Assembly: GCF_016864575.1 (NCBI RefSeq)
Contig: NZ_CP044125.1
Coordinates: 124,001 to 188,000 of the forward strand
Direction: 5' to 3'
DNA length: 64,000 nucleotides
Origin: Rhizobium sp. BG4
GTDB taxonomy: Bacteria; Pseudomonadota; Alphaproteobacteria; Rhizobiales; Rhizobiaceae
The notes under the pieces are model-generated. The model worked only from the letters and a program-made list of their open reading frames with translations, was not told the DNA's origin and did not search any database. Below, piece after piece: positions 1 through 8,582 of this stretch (position 1 is the first letter of the stretch; each line of letters begins with the position of its first letter). The position numbers and the translations under genes were made by a program.

Positions 1-1
1 A

Positions 2-412
2 GCGCAGCGCACGCTAAAGAGCGAGCTGCGCAACAAGCAGGTGCTCGGCTCCTGGTCTTCGGTGATCCAGTATTGCCATGCGGCGATGGCCCATGAAGCA
101 CGCGAGCAGTTCCGCATTCTCTTTCTCGACAAGCGCAACGCGCTGATCGCCGACGAGGTGCAGGGGCGCGGCACGGTGGATCACACGCCGGTCTATCCGC
201 GCGAGGTGGTGAAGCGTGCCCTGGAGCTCTCCGCCACTGCGCTGATCCTCGTCCACAATCACCCTTCCGGCGATCCGACGCCCTCGCGTGCCGATATCGA
301 CATGACGAAGATGATCATCGATACGGCAAAGCCGCTCGGCATCACCGTTCACGATCACATCATCATCGGCAAGGACGGGCATGCCAGCCTCAAGGGCTTG
401 CGCCTAATCTGA
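2..412 (+). CDS. radC: RadC family protein (JAB/MPN metalloprotease fold), 5'-truncated by window edge
   Basis: Only the C-terminal 136 residues are in the window; the reading frame is open to the left edge. The visible part is the RadC/JAB domain, with the zinc-binding JAMM signature [14 protein letters not shown] near the middle. RadC was named as a DNA repair protein, but its biochemical role is unsettled, and the JAMM motif suggests a metal-dependent hydrolase. The sequence ends in a normal family C-terminus ([14 protein letters not shown]) and a TGA at 410-412. The upstream helix-hairpin-helix part expected for the family would lie before base 1. Confidence 0.93.
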   Translation, partial: AQRTLKSELRNKQVLGSWSSVIQYCHAAMAHEAREQFRILFLDKRNALIADEVQGRGTVDHTPVYPREVVKRALELSATALILVHNHPSGDPTPSRADIDMTKMIIDTAKPLGITVHDHIIIGKDGHASLKGLRLI

Positions 413-494
413 TCCCTTTCAGGTGAGTGTCAGTTTCGGCTCGCAGAGAGTGCGTGCTGCATATTCCGCAGCGCGACTCGAGCTAGAGATTTCG

Positions 495-1085
495 ATGGCA
501 TTGGCATTTCCGCGTCTGACCGTTTCTCCGATTACCAAACGCATCCTCAACGTCTTCGGCCTGCTCGCCGTCCTGATCGGCGGCTACTATCTCTATCTGC
601 TGGCGACCGACAATTTCCATGCCGTCGTTGCCGGTGAGGTCTACCGCTCCTCGCAGCCGTCGGCCTCAGCGATCGCTCGTTTCGAAGGCAAGTACGGGAT
701 CAAGACGATCCTCAACCTGCGCGGCGAGAACGAGAAGCACGGCTGGTATGACAGCGAGATCGCCCAGTCGAACGCGCTCGGCATCAAGCATATCGATTTC
801 CGGATGAACTCGTCGACGGAGCTGACGCCCGACCAGGCGATGCAGCTGATCGCCATCATGCGCGATGCGCCGAAGCCGCTGCTGATCCATTGCCAGGCCG
901 GTGCCGACCGGACGGGCCTTGCCTCGGCGCTCTATCTCGCCGCCATTGCCCGCAAGAGCGAGAAGGTTGCGGAGGGTCAGCTGTCGCTGCGCTACGGCCA
1001 CATCCCCTACTCTTTCTCGCATGCTTTTCCGATGGACATAACATTCGAGAAAATGGAACCCCTGCTTGGCTTCGGTGATTCCTGA
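495..1085 (+). CDS. Membrane-anchored dual-specificity/tyrosine phosphatase family protein
   Basis: A protein of about 196 residues with one N-terminal membrane segment (residues about 17-37) and a protein tyrosine phosphatase-like domain. The active-site P-loop HCQAGADRTG (Cys near residue 132) matches the CX5R signature, and an Asp-containing loop is expected upstream. The family dephosphorylates phosphotyrosine or other phosphoesters; the substrate cannot be told from sequence. The frame is also open upstream to a GTG at 423. I prefer the ATG at 495 because the hydrophobic anchor then sits at a normal N-terminal position and the extra residues look non-coding. It lies 82 bases after radC and is probably transcribed separately. 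Confidence 0.85.
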   Translation: MALAFPRLTVSPITKRILNVFGLLAVLIGGYYLYLLATDNFHAVVAGEVYRSSQPSASAIARFEGKYGIKTILNLRGENEKHGWYDSEIAQSNALGIKHIDFRMNSSTELTPDQAMQLIAIMRDAPKPLLIHCQAGADRTGLASALYLAAIARKSEKVAEGQLSLRYGHIPYSFSHAFPMDITFEKMEPLLGFGDS

Positions 1086-1186
1086 TACCTGCCCCTTAAA
1101 GCATCTGTAACATTGACCAGATACCGGTGAATGCGCGACATTTTGCGGCGCAATATCTGATTCCTCTTCCAAGCCGGGGCTGAGCC

Positions 1187-2593
1187 ATGTTCCAGTACGA
1201 TCTCGTTGTTGTGGGCAGCGGTCCCGCAGGCCGCCGCGGCGCCATTCAGGCTGCCAAGCTCGGCAAGAAGGTTCTGGTCATCGAACAGGGCAAACGCGTC
1301 GGCGGCGTCTCGGTTCACACCGGCACCATCCCCTCGAAGACGCTGCGCGAAACGGCGCTCAATCTCTCCGGCTGGCGCGAACGCGGCTTCTACGGCCGCG
1401 CCTACCGCGTCAAGGACGAGATCAGCGCCGAGGACCTGCGCCGCCGCCTGCTGATCACCCTCGACCACGAAGTCGAAGTTCTCGAACACCAGTTCGCCCG
1501 CAACCGCGTGCAGCACATGCGCGGCAAGGCGAGCTTCGTTGACGCCTCGACGCTGCAGGTCGTCAAGGACGACGGCGAGACCATTCAGGTGGCAGCCAAC
1601 AGCGTTCTGCTCGCCGTCGGCACCAAGCCATTCCGCCCTGATTATATGCCCTTTGACGGCAAGACCATCATCGACAGCGACGAGCTGCTCGATATCGAGG
1701 AACTGCCGCGCTCGATGGTCGTTATCGGCGCCGGCGTTATCGGCATCGAATATGCGACGATCTTCAGCGCGCTCGACACCGCCGTCACCCTGCTCGATCC
1801 GAAGTCCACCATGCTCGATTTCATCGACAAGGAGATCGTCGAGGACTTCACCTACCAGCTGCGCGACCGCAACATGAAGCTGCTGCTCGGCCAGAAGGCC
1901 GACAAGGTGGAGAAGCTCGATAACGGTAAGGTGCAGCTGACGCTCGACAACGGCCGCCACCTGACGACCGACATGGTGCTTTTCGCGGCCGGCCGTATGG
2001 GCGCCACCGACACGCTGAACCTGCCGGCGATCGGCCTCGAGGCCGACAATCGCGGCCGCCTGAAGGTCAATCCGGAAACCTTCGAGACCTCCGTTCCCGG
2101 CATCTATGCGGCCGGTGACGTCGTCGGCTTCCCGAGCCTGGCCTCCACCTCGATGGAACAGGGCCGCATCGCGGCGCGCGTTGCTGTCGGCGCCGTCGCC
2201 AAGGAGCCGCCCAAATACTTCCCCTACGGCATCTATGCCGTTCCGGAAATCTCCACCTGCGGCCTGACCGAGGAGGAAATGAAGGAGCGCGGCATTCCCT
2301 ATGAATGCGGTATTGCCCGTTTCCGCGAGACATCGCGCGGCCACATCATGGGTCTCGATACCGGCCTTCTGAAGCTGATCTTCTCGCTGAAGACCCGCCG
2401 CCTGCTCGGCGTTCACATCGTCGGCGAAGGAGCGACCGAACTCGTGCATATCGGCCAGGCCGTCTTGAACCTGAAGGGCACCGTCGAATATTTCGTCGAG
2501 AATACCTTCAACTATCCGACGCTCGCCGAAGCCTACAAGATTGCCGGCCTCGACGCCTGGAATCGCATGGGCGACATCAAGTCGGAACTCTGA
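1187..2593 (+). CDS. sthA: Soluble pyridine nucleotide transhydrogenase (Si-specific NAD(P)+ transhydrogenase)
   Basis: A 468-residue cytosolic flavoprotein that transfers hydride between NADPH and NAD+ to balance redox cofactors. It has the FAD dinucleotide fold at the N-terminus (GSGPAG), a second dinucleotide fold (GAGVIGIEYATIF) and a C-terminal dimerisation domain of the pyridine nucleotide-disulfide oxidoreductase family. The redox-active CxxxxC of lipoamide dehydrogenases is replaced by VHTGTIPSKTL, which separates SthA from Lpd, mercuric reductase and glutathione reductase. Length is normal for the family. The ATG at 1187 has a GGGG-type ribosome site just upstream. Confidence 0.95.
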   Translation: MFQYDLVVVGSGPAGRRGAIQAAKLGKKVLVIEQGKRVGGVSVHTGTIPSKTLRETALNLSGWRERGFYGRAYRVKDEISAEDLRRRLLITLDHEVEVLEHQFARNRVQHMRGKASFVDASTLQVVKDDGETIQVAANSVLLAVGTKPFRPDYMPFDGKTIIDSDELLDIEELPRSMVVIGAGVIGIEYATIFSALDTAVTLLDPKSTMLDFIDKEIVEDFTYQLRDRNMKLLLGQKADKVEKLDNGKVQLTLDNGRHLTTDMVLFAAGRMGATDTLNLPAIGLEADNRGRLKVNPETFETSVPGIYAAGDVVGFPSLASTSMEQGRIAARVAVGAVAKEPPKYFPYGIYAVPEISTCGLTEEEMKERGIPYECGIARFRETSRGHIMGLDTGLLKLIFSLKTRRLLGVHIVGEGATELVHIGQAVLNLKGTVEYFVENTFNYPTLAEAYKIAGLDAWNRMGDIKSEL

Positions 2594-2599
2594 GCCGGC

Positions 2600-3127
2600 T
2601 CAGTTCGCCAGCATATTGTCGGGTTTCATCCAGTCGAGCTCGCCCAGAGCCGCCAAGAGATGCTGTGCGACGGCCTTGTTGCCCTCACGCACCGCGATGT
2701 CATAGGCGGTCAGGCAATATTTCACCAGGGGCCTTGTCAGCATCGGCTCTTCCGACACCGGACAGACGATCCCGGCATAGAGATGCGGAACGCCGCTGCG
2801 GTCGCGGAAGCAGCGACCGAACACCATGACATAGGAATAGGTGCCATCGACCTGGCGTGTCCGGTAGCTCTGCTGCTCGGGCTCGCCGGTGGTGATCGTC
2901 TGGTGGATCGTCGCGGCGACGCCCGGCCGGTCTTCCGGGTGAATGCGCTCGATATAATTCTCGAGCGGCAGCCCGCGCTCGGCGGTGTGATAGTCGAGCC
3001 CGAAGAGATCAGCCACGGCGCCATCCGCATAAAGCAGGTTGGACGCTATATCCCAGGTGAAGAAACCGGATTCCGCAGCCAGACCGTTATCGGCCTCGCC
3101 TTCGATGGCGCTGTTCTGGAAGGCCAC
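2600..3127 (-). CDS. PAS domain protein
   Basis: A small protein (about 175 residues) made of a PAS/PAC sensory domain followed by a short helical C-terminus. PAS features include the FFTWDIASNLLYADGAVADL opening and the IHPEDRPGV turn typical of PAS-3 folds. There is no kinase, cyclase or DNA-binding domain, so it may act by protein-protein contact. I chose the GTG at 3127 because AGAGGGG lies six bases upstream of it; a longer GTG start at 3193 lacks such a site and adds residues unlike a PAS N-terminus. It converges on sthA. The ligand is unknown. Confidence 0.75.
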   Translation of the reverse strand: MAFQNSAIEGEADNGLAAESGFFTWDIASNLLYADGAVADLFGLDYHTAERGLPLENYIERIHPEDRPGVAATIHQTITTGEPEQQSYRTRQVDGTYSYVMVFGRCFRDRSGVPHLYAGIVCPVSEEPMLTRPLVKYCLTAYDIAVREGNKAVAQHLLAALGELDWMKPDNMLAN

Positions 3128-3244
3128 GATTTTCCCCTCTGCATATCGACGCAATCCTGAAGTGTAGAGGATAGGCCTCACACCGCAAGACACTGATTAG
3201 CAAATATGAAACTTCTTCACAGCCTGTAAGTCAGTACGCTTGCC

Positions 3245-3281
3245 GACAAAGAAAAAGGCCCCGCCGCGAGGCGAGGCCTTT
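3245..3281 (-). terminator. Rho-independent terminator of tig
   Basis: AAAGGCC/GGCCTTT stem with internal GCC/GGC pairing, followed on the minus strand by TTTTTCTTTG. It lies just downstream of the trigger factor stop codon. Confidence 0.8.
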
Positions 3282-3305
3282 CGAAATCCTGATCGGATCT
3301 GCCGA

Positions 3306-4781
3306 TTATTCGGCGTCGCCTTCGGAAGCCTTCTTCTTCGGAGCAGCCTTCTTCTTCGGAGCTGCTTCTTCGCCTTCCGAAGCTTCAGCCTTGGCAGCTG
3401 CCTTCTTCTTCGGGGCCTTCTTGGCGTCCTTGTCCGAGCCTTCGCCTTCTTCGTCGGCGAGCAGCTCTTCCTTGGTGACCTTCTTGTCGGTGACGTCGAT
3501 CTCGGTCAGCAGATGGTCGATGACCTTCTCTTCGAAGATCGGAGCGCGGATCGAAGCGGCGGCACCCGGCTGGCTGCGGAAGAAGTCGAGAATCTGCTTC
3601 TCCTGGCCCGGGTACTGGCGCAGCTGCTCATAGATAGCGCGCTGCATTTCGTCTTCGGACACTTCGACACCGGCCTTTTCGCCGATTTCGGAGAGAACGA
3701 GGCCGAGGCGGACGCGGCGCTCAGCGAGCGTCTTGTACTCTTCCTGTGCCTTGTCTTCGGTCGTGCCTTCGTCTTCGAAGGTGCGGCCCGACTGGGCGAG
3801 ATCGTTGTTCACCTGGCTCCAGATGCCGTTGTACTCGGCGTCAACCAGCGACTTCGGGGTCTCGAACTTGTACATCTCGTCGAGCTGGTCGAGGATCTGA
3901 CGCTTCACCTTCTGGCGGGTCAGCGAGCCGTACTGCGATTCGATCTGGCCGCGGACGATTTCGCGCAGGCGGTCAGCCGATTCCAGGCCGAGCTTCTTTG
4001 CGAGTTCGTCGTTGATCTCGGTTTCGCCCGGAGCAGCAACGTCCTTGACGGTGACGTCGAAGGTGGCTTCAGCGCCAGCGAGGTTCTTGGCCGGGTAATC
4101 GGCCGGGAACGTCACGGTGATGGTCTTTTCGTCGCCAGCCTTGACGCCGACCAGCTGGTCTTCGAAGCCCGGGATGAAACGGCCGGAGCCGAGAACGAGT
4201 TCAGCGCCCTGATCGGTGCCGCCGTCGAAGGCAACGCCGTCAACCTTGCCGACGTAATCCATCGTGACGCGGTCGCCGTCGGCAGCCTTGCCCTTCTTGG
4301 TTTCGTAGGAACGGGCGCTTTCAGCGACCTTCAGGACCTGTTCGTTGACTTCGTCGTCGGAGATGTCGACGACTTCGCGGGTGATCTTGATGCCCTTGGT
4401 GGACTTCAGTTCGATCGGAGGCAGAACTTCGTAGGACAGCGTGAATTCGAAGTCCTTCTCAGCGGAGAGGATCTGTTCCGCCTCGTCCTTGTCTTCGGTC
4501 ATGGCGACTTCCGGCTGGGTGGCGGACTTTTCGCCACGGCTGGAGAGGATCTGGGTCGGCTGTTCGCGAACGATCTCGTTGACGAGGTCGGCCATGATGG
4601 ACTTGCCGTAGACCTTCTTCAGGTGAGCCGGCGGTACCTTGCCCGGACGGAAGCCGTTGATGCGGACCTTGTCCTTAACGTCGGCAAGACGCTCGTTCAG
4701 CTTGCTTTCCATGTCCTTGGCCGGGATAACGACCTTGATTTCGCGCTTCAGCCCTTCAGCGAGCGTTTCGATAACCTGCAT
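3306..4781 (-). CDS. tig: Trigger factor, ribosome-associated chaperone and peptidyl-prolyl isomerase
   Basis: A 491-residue trigger factor that binds the ribosome exit tunnel and shields nascent chains. The ribosome-docking signature GFRPGKVP is present near residue 45, followed by an FKBP-type isomerase domain (about 155-245, with [12 protein letters not shown]) and the helical C-terminal chaperone arms. An unusual Lys/Ala/Glu-rich tail of about 45 residues (repeated APKKKA units) extends the C-terminus beyond that of E. coli trigger factor; such tails are common in rhizobia. The ATG at 4781 is followed by the usual family N-terminus ([17 protein letters not shown]). It has its own terminator downstream. 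Confidence 0.97.
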   Translation of the reverse strand: MQVIETLAEGLKREIKVVIPAKDMESKLNERLADVKDKVRINGFRPGKVPPAHLKKVYGKSIMADLVNEIVREQPTQILSSRGEKSATQPEVAMTEDKDEAEQILSAEKDFEFTLSYEVLPPIELKSTKGIKITREVVDISDDEVNEQVLKVAESARSYETKKGKAADGDRVTMDYVGKVDGVAFDGGTDQGAELVLGSGRFIPGFEDQLVGVKAGDEKTITVTFPADYPAKNLAGAEATFDVTVKDVAAPGETEINDELAKKLGLESADRLREIVRGQIESQYGSLTRQKVKRQILDQLDEMYKFETPKSLVDAEYNGIWSQVNNDLAQSGRTFEDEGTTEDKAQEEYKTLAERRVRLGLVLSEIGEKAGVEVSEDEMQRAIYEQLRQYPGQEKQILDFFRSQPGAAASIRAPIFEEKVIDHLLTEIDVTDKKVTKEELLADEEGEGSDKDAKKAPKKKAAAKAEASEGEEAAPKKKAAPKKKASEGDAE

Positions 4782-4958
4782 GTCTTCCTACCTTCATTTC
4801 GTTGGCGGCCGTGCCCAGACGCCTTCGTTTCGATGAGCACGACGCCGGACAAACTTGGCCGCGCGTGGCTTGTTGTTCAAATTCCAATGCATCCCGCAGT
4901 TAAGGGGGACGGCGCCATCCTGCCGGGTAATCGGGATCTCCCGCCTGCAAGCCAGCTT

Positions 4959-5043
<85 letters not shown>

Positions 5044-5196
5044 GTTCGCAAAACCGCATGCATATGCCTGCGCATGAGGCCTTCCGGAGCGCGGCGTCTC
5101 TATATCACCCGATTTGGTAGAGGCAAAGGAAAAATGAAGACCGGATGACAGGGAGTTTTCACCCGGCGGGCGGCAATCCACAGGGCAATCGGCGCC

Positions 5197-5787
5197 TCAG
5201 TAAACCGGCTCCTCATAGGCGGGCTTTCCATCGACCAGCAGGCTGCGGATCTGTGCCGTTCCATCGGCCGAAACACGCACGGCGATGGAGACGTTTCCAT
5301 CCTGGCGGGCCTCCTCCAGCGGCTTGCCCTCGCCTTCCGGAACATAATAGCGCTCGATGCCATATTCGACGCGGATCATGTCGCCGCTCGACGCGCCGTA
5401 GCTATAGAACGGCTGGCTTTTCACGACGACGCTGCCGGTCTCGGGCATCAGCGCGGTGAAGGACGATTCGGCGATCGCCCAGAAGCCGTCCGGCTGCGAC
5501 CTGAGCCGCACCCACAGCACCTGCTCGCCCGCATCCTTGGGAAGGCCGCCCTTGACGGTGCTGACCGGCACCGAGGAGATGTCGTAATTCAGGATGACAT
5601 AGTCGCCGCGCAGGAAATCGCGCGGATCGACCGGCGCGGTCTTCAGCACGACCTCGGAGCCGCTGCGCAGGATCGCAGCGCGGCTCTCTATTATATAACC
5701 GAGGATCGCCGTCTGCAGCACGGCTGCGATGATGGCGGCGACGAGATAACGGCGGCCCGAACGCGGGCTCGAGAGAACGGCGCTCAT
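5197..5787 (-). CDS. GDYXXLXY-domain membrane-anchored protein
   Basis: A protein of about 196 residues with one N-terminal transmembrane helix (about 13-33) and a periplasmic domain carrying the family-defining motif RGDYVILNY near residue 60. Proteins with this domain are usually encoded beside DUF2157 membrane proteins, as here: the ATG overlaps the DUF2157 stop codon (ATGA, 5784-5787), which indicates translational coupling. Biochemical function is unknown for the family. The same frame stays open further upstream to 6222, but that part is antisense-like shadow of the DUF2157 gene, so I start at 5787. Confidence 0.85.
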   Translation of the reverse strand: MSAVLSSPRSGRRYLVAAIIAAVLQTAILGYIIESRAAILRSGSEVVLKTAPVDPRDFLRGDYVILNYDISSVPVSTVKGGLPKDAGEQVLWVRLRSQPDGFWAIAESSFTALMPETGSVVVKSQPFYSYGASSGDMIRVEYGIERYYVPEGEGKPLEEARQDGNVSIAVRVSADGTAQIRSLLVDGKPAYEEPVY

Positions 5788-6887
5788 CGGACCACCTCCT
5801 GCCGCTTGCCGCCGAAGCGTCTCTCCAGGCGGATCACCAGCCAGGCGACGACAGCGACGAAGAGACCCGACAATAGGAAGAGACCTGAAGTGCCCAAGAT
5901 CGAACCGACGGTCTCGGACGCCAGATAAAGGATCTCTCCGGCAAACATCAGATAGGCGAGATAGCGCACCGCGCCGTTGTCCCTGCCCTGCAGCGCGATC
6001 GCCAGCACGGAGACGCCGAGCGTCGCCAGGCTGAGCAGGACCAGCGCTCCGCCCTGCTCTAATTGTATATTGAGAAGAAGCAGGCCGACGGCGGCGACCA
6101 GGAAGGCGTAGAAGGCGGGAGCAGCGCCGGCGGTCAGGATGAACTCTGTGACGCGCAACGGCGGCAGGCTGACGGCAAGGAAGACGGCCATGCCACAGAC
6201 GACATAGACCATCGCGAGCCACAGATCCTCGTTCAGCGTATAGATCCAGGCAAGCCAGGCGACGGCGAGCAGATAGGCGAGATGACGCACCCTGCCCGCA
6301 TCGGTGTAGCGCACCAGAGCCACCGTCACCGCGCTCATGACGATCGGCAGCCAGGCGCCGATGCCGATCCAGCGGCCGTCATTATTGTTGAGATAGACTG
6401 CAAACGATGCCCAGGAGAGGAAACCGGCAATCGCGACGGCCGGCGCGGAACGAAAGAGCGCGGCGGAAATGACGGCGATTGCAAACCACAGATACATCAC
6501 CACCTGCTCGTCGCCCGAAAGATGGTACATCTGGCCGATCAGCGAGATGGCGCCGCCGAAGCCGAGCACAGCGATGACCAGCAGCGCGTTGCCGGCCGCC
6601 TGCGCCCCGCGGGCGAACAGAGCCGCGGCGCCGAGATAGGCCGCCCAGATTATGATCAGGATGGCGCCGACGCGCACGAGCCTCGGAATGGCCTCCCAGT
6701 TGGAGGCGATCAGCAGCAGGACCGCGGCGCCGAGCAGGACGGCGGCGAGCACCATCAGTACCCGGCCAAGACTGAAGCTTGCGGGACGGGCGTCGTATTC
6801 GCCGAGCATCTGCTCGGCAGCGACCTCCGTGATCAGCCCCTTGTCGACCCAGATAGAAAGGTCGCGCTCCAGCCTGCCTCGATACAT
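5784..6887 (-). CDS. DUF2157 polytopic membrane protein
   Basis: A 367-residue inner-membrane protein. A cytosolic N-terminus of about 35 residues (LSIWVDKGLITEVAAEQML, typical of DUF2157) is followed by about ten to twelve hydrophobic segments. It is the first gene of a two-gene operon with the GDYXXLXY protein, with a four-base stop/start overlap. No enzymatic motif is visible and the function is unknown. A perfect CtrA-type site (6997-7012) lies about 110 bases upstream and could regulate it. Confidence 0.82.
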   Translation of the reverse strand: MYRGRLERDLSIWVDKGLITEVAAEQMLGEYDARPASFSLGRVLMVLAAVLLGAAVLLLIASNWEAIPRLVRVGAILIIIWAAYLGAAALFARGAQAAGNALLVIAVLGFGGAISLIGQMYHLSGDEQVVMYLWFAIAVISAALFRSAPAVAIAGFLSWASFAVYLNNNDGRWIGIGAWLPIVMSAVTVALVRYTDAGRVRHLAYLLAVAWLAWIYTLNEDLWLAMVYVVCGMAVFLAVSLPPLRVTEFILTAGAAPAFYAFLVAAVGLLLLNIQLEQGGALVLLSLATLGVSVLAIALQGRDNGAVRYLAYLMFAGEILYLASETVGSILGTSGLFLLSGLFVAVVAWLVIRLERRFGGKRQEVVR

Positions 6888-7190
6888 TCCAGCCTCCGCC
6901 CCGGTGATGGCATTGCCTAGCGTTATAGGCGGCCAAGCCGTTAGGCAATCCCGGGCTGCAATGCAGGAATCTCACTGTGCGAAGTTGGGGCACTTATTAA
7001 CCGCCAATTAACGAGGCATTGCTAATATGTGGATATTGCAGCAAGGCATGCATGAGCCGCATAGCCACCATGAAAATATTGCACTGCAAAATAATCAAAA
7101 GTCATACTATTTAAATGATCAAGAAGCACGGGTATGGCAGCCCGGCCCGGTTTACCGGACGCCTGCGGACATGATGTTCGTAAAAAGAAT
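6888..7190. other. Gene-free upstream region of DUF2157 and the sRNA
   Basis: No convincing reading frame. It contains the putative promoter of the DUF2157 operon, the CtrA-type site at 6997-7012 and AT-richer DNA leading into the sRNA gene. Confidence 0.6.
6997..7012. promoter_or_regulatory. Putative CtrA binding site (TTAA-N7-TTAAC)
   Basis: The sequence TTAACCGCCAATTAAC is an exact match to the alphaproteobacterial CtrA consensus TTAA-N7-TTAAC. It lies between the divergent DUF2157 operon and the sRNA gene. Binding is inferred from the consensus only. Confidence 0.45.
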
Positions 7191-7308
7191 TCGGAGCAGC
7201 GCACTCCTCCTCCCAGCGCCCTCCGATAGACTGACAACACTCCTCCTCCCAGTTGTCAGTCACCTACATGACGCCCGCCGGATCCTCCCCCGGTGGGCGT
7301 TTTGTTTA
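7190..7308 (+). ncRNA. Alpha-r14-family (NfeR1-like) trans-acting sRNA
   Basis: About 120 bases with three stem-loops. Stem-loop 1 (7192-7222) pairs GGAG..GCGC with GCGC..CTCC; stem-loop 2 (about 7231-7260) pairs CTGACAAC with GTTGTCAG. Both hairpins expose the identical 13-base loop ACTCCTCCTCCCA, which holds the anti-Shine-Dalgarno motif CCTCCTCCC. The third hairpin is a GC-rich terminator (7271-7300) ending TTTTGTTT. This architecture and motif define the alpha-r14 family of Rhizobiales sRNAs, whose Sinorhizobium member NfeR1 affects osmoadaptation and nodulation and acts by blocking ribosome binding sites. The 5' end is estimated, and no clear promoter was assigned. Confidence 0.85.
7271..7308 (+). 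terminator. Terminator of the alpha-r14 sRNA
   Basis: ACGCCC-CCGG / CCGG-GGGCGT stem followed by TTTTGTTT. It forms the third hairpin of the sRNA. Confidence 0.85.
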
Positions 7309-7741
7309 ACGGCAGGTTAAACGATTAAACATCAGCGAATCCGGATAAAGCCGCAAAGCGTCCGCAGGCGCCCGCGCCCATGCAGAATGCATGCCGGAGC
7401 GCCAAGTCGAGCGCCGCGAGCAGACGGCCCTACCCTTCACCTGAATCGCGCCTGGAAAGCCTCTCTCCGCCATCCCTCGACTGGCTTTTCACCTTCTGGC
7501 CGCAAATGGCGACATCTTGGCGGGCAAAGTGACCAAGAGAAAATCATTCTGCCTATTCGTTGACAACAAAGCGGCGAAAACTTGTAATTCACCGCCCGAG
7601 ATCTGCATTTCATGCATGGGTGGCTTGAATTCTTGTCTCTGTTAGTTCTTCGCGGCGCAACATATATTCAGCTCATCAAATAGAGGCCAGCGCGGAAAGG
7701 CTGCAGCTGGCAGATCGCAAGCCCTAGGAAAGGGGACCAAC
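7309..7741. other. Gene-free region upstream of the first DUF1127 gene
   Basis: About 430 bases without a credible reading frame. A second TTAA-N7-TTAA site (7306-7320) overlaps the sRNA terminator tail. The last 150 bases are AT-richer and should hold the promoter of the small DUF1127 gene; no -35/-10 pair could be fixed with confidence. Confidence 0.5.
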
Positions 7742-7888
7742 ATGAACTTCAGCCGCTCTTTCAACAACTGGCGCAAGTACCGTCAGACGGTTTCTGAACT
7801 TGGCCGCATGACCAACCGCGAATTGCACGACCTCGGCATCGACCGTTCGGACATCCATCGCGTCGCTCGCGAGGCAGCTGCCCGCTAA
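7742..7888 (+). CDS. DUF1127 (YjiS-like) small protein, first copy
   Basis: A 48-residue Arg-rich protein beginning MNFSRSFNNWRKYRQTV and containing the DUF1127 signature LGRMTNRELHDLGIDRSDI. The ribosome site AAGGGGACC precedes the ATG. Short DUF1127 proteins of Agrobacterium have been linked to sRNA turnover and to carbon and phosphate metabolism, but the molecular mode is not settled. The gene is monocistronic with a strong terminator directly after it. A related copy lies about 300 bases downstream. Confidence 0.92.
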   Translation: MNFSRSFNNWRKYRQTVSELGRMTNRELHDLGIDRSDIHRVAREAAAR

Positions 7889-7927
7889 TCCAGGCGATCA
7901 GCGTCCTCCCAAGCTGATCTCCTCCCC

Positions 7928-7965
7928 AAAACGCCCGGTGCTCACGCTACGGGCGTTTTCTTTTG
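7928..7965 (+). terminator. Terminator of the first DUF1127 gene
   Basis: AAAACGCCCG / CGGGCGTTTT perfect stem with a 12-base loop, followed by CTTTT. Confidence 0.88.
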
Positions 7966-8183
7966 TCTGAAATTTACACTTTCGTAAGAGTTGCAGGCAA
8001 AAAGAGCTCACTTTTACCGCTCAAAAATTCACACCTGCGTATTTAGCGGGCAAATCATTGCACAAACGCATAGCAGATGCCTTTTCTTTGCACTGCACAA
8101 TATGACAGCGATCCACTATATGAATGTGCAAGCGCAGAGACGGCGATGACGCCGGCCGCGAGACACCTTCAAGGATGATAGAA

Positions 8184-8327
8184 ATGAACCCGATCCGCAT
8201 TGCAAAGAGCTGGATTAGCTACCGCCGCACTCTCAACGAACTCGGCAACCTGTCCAACCAGACCCTCTCCGATATCGGTATCAACCGTTACGAGATCCGC
8301 AACATTGCATCCCGTTCGTTCCGCTAA
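8184..8327 (+). CDS. DUF1127 (YjiS-like) small protein, second copy
   Basis: A 47-residue basic protein starting MNPIRIAKSWISYRRT with the DUF1127 core LNELGNLSNQTLSDIGI and an Arg/Asn-rich tail. I choose the ATG at 8184, which has AAGGA eight bases upstream; an in-frame ATG at 8175 would add three residues (MIE). It has its own terminator. It is divergent in sequence from the copy at 7742, so the pair looks like an old duplication rather than a recent one. Confidence 0.92.
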   Translation: MNPIRIAKSWISYRRTLNELGNLSNQTLSDIGINRYEIRNIASRSFR

Positions 8328-8350
8328 TCAACGGCGAATGCGATACACCC

Positions 8351-8383
8351 AAAACGGCGCCGTTAGGCGCCGTTTTCGTTTTT
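8351..8383 (+). terminator. Terminator of the second DUF1127 gene
   Basis: AAAACGGCGCC / GGCGCCGTTTT perfect stem with a GTTA loop, followed by CGTTTTT. Confidence 0.9.
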
Positions 8384-8536
8384 AGGCATCCGTCAGCGCC
8401 GCCAGGGTGCGTGCCATCGATAGCCGGCACGGCATGATGCCAGGCGATGCCCGTGACTGATTTCCGATTGTCCTGAGAGATGTGGCGTTTGACTGCGCTC
8501 GCCATGCGCCGTTGGCTTTACGCCAGAAAGGCAGAA

Positions 8537-8555
8537 GCCGCGCTCCAAGCGCGGC
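8537..8555 (-). terminator. Possible terminator of the LuxR-type regulator
   Basis: GCCGCGCT / AGCGCGGC stem with a three-base loop just downstream of the regulator stop codon. The minus-strand tail (TTCTGCCTTTC) is only moderately T-rich. Confidence 0.4.
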
Positions 8556-8582
8556 CTGCTGTTTCAGGTGGTCGGGAAACGA

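Noticed and set aside
5788-6222. Upstream extension of the GDYXXLXY protein
   Set aside because: The extension is out of frame with, and entirely inside, the DUF2157 gene and has an Arg-rich shadow composition; the ATG at 5787 with ATGA overlap is a better start.
7022-7320. Short frames on both strands across the sRNA region
   Set aside because: They cross the sRNA stem-loops and its terminator, and codon use is poor.
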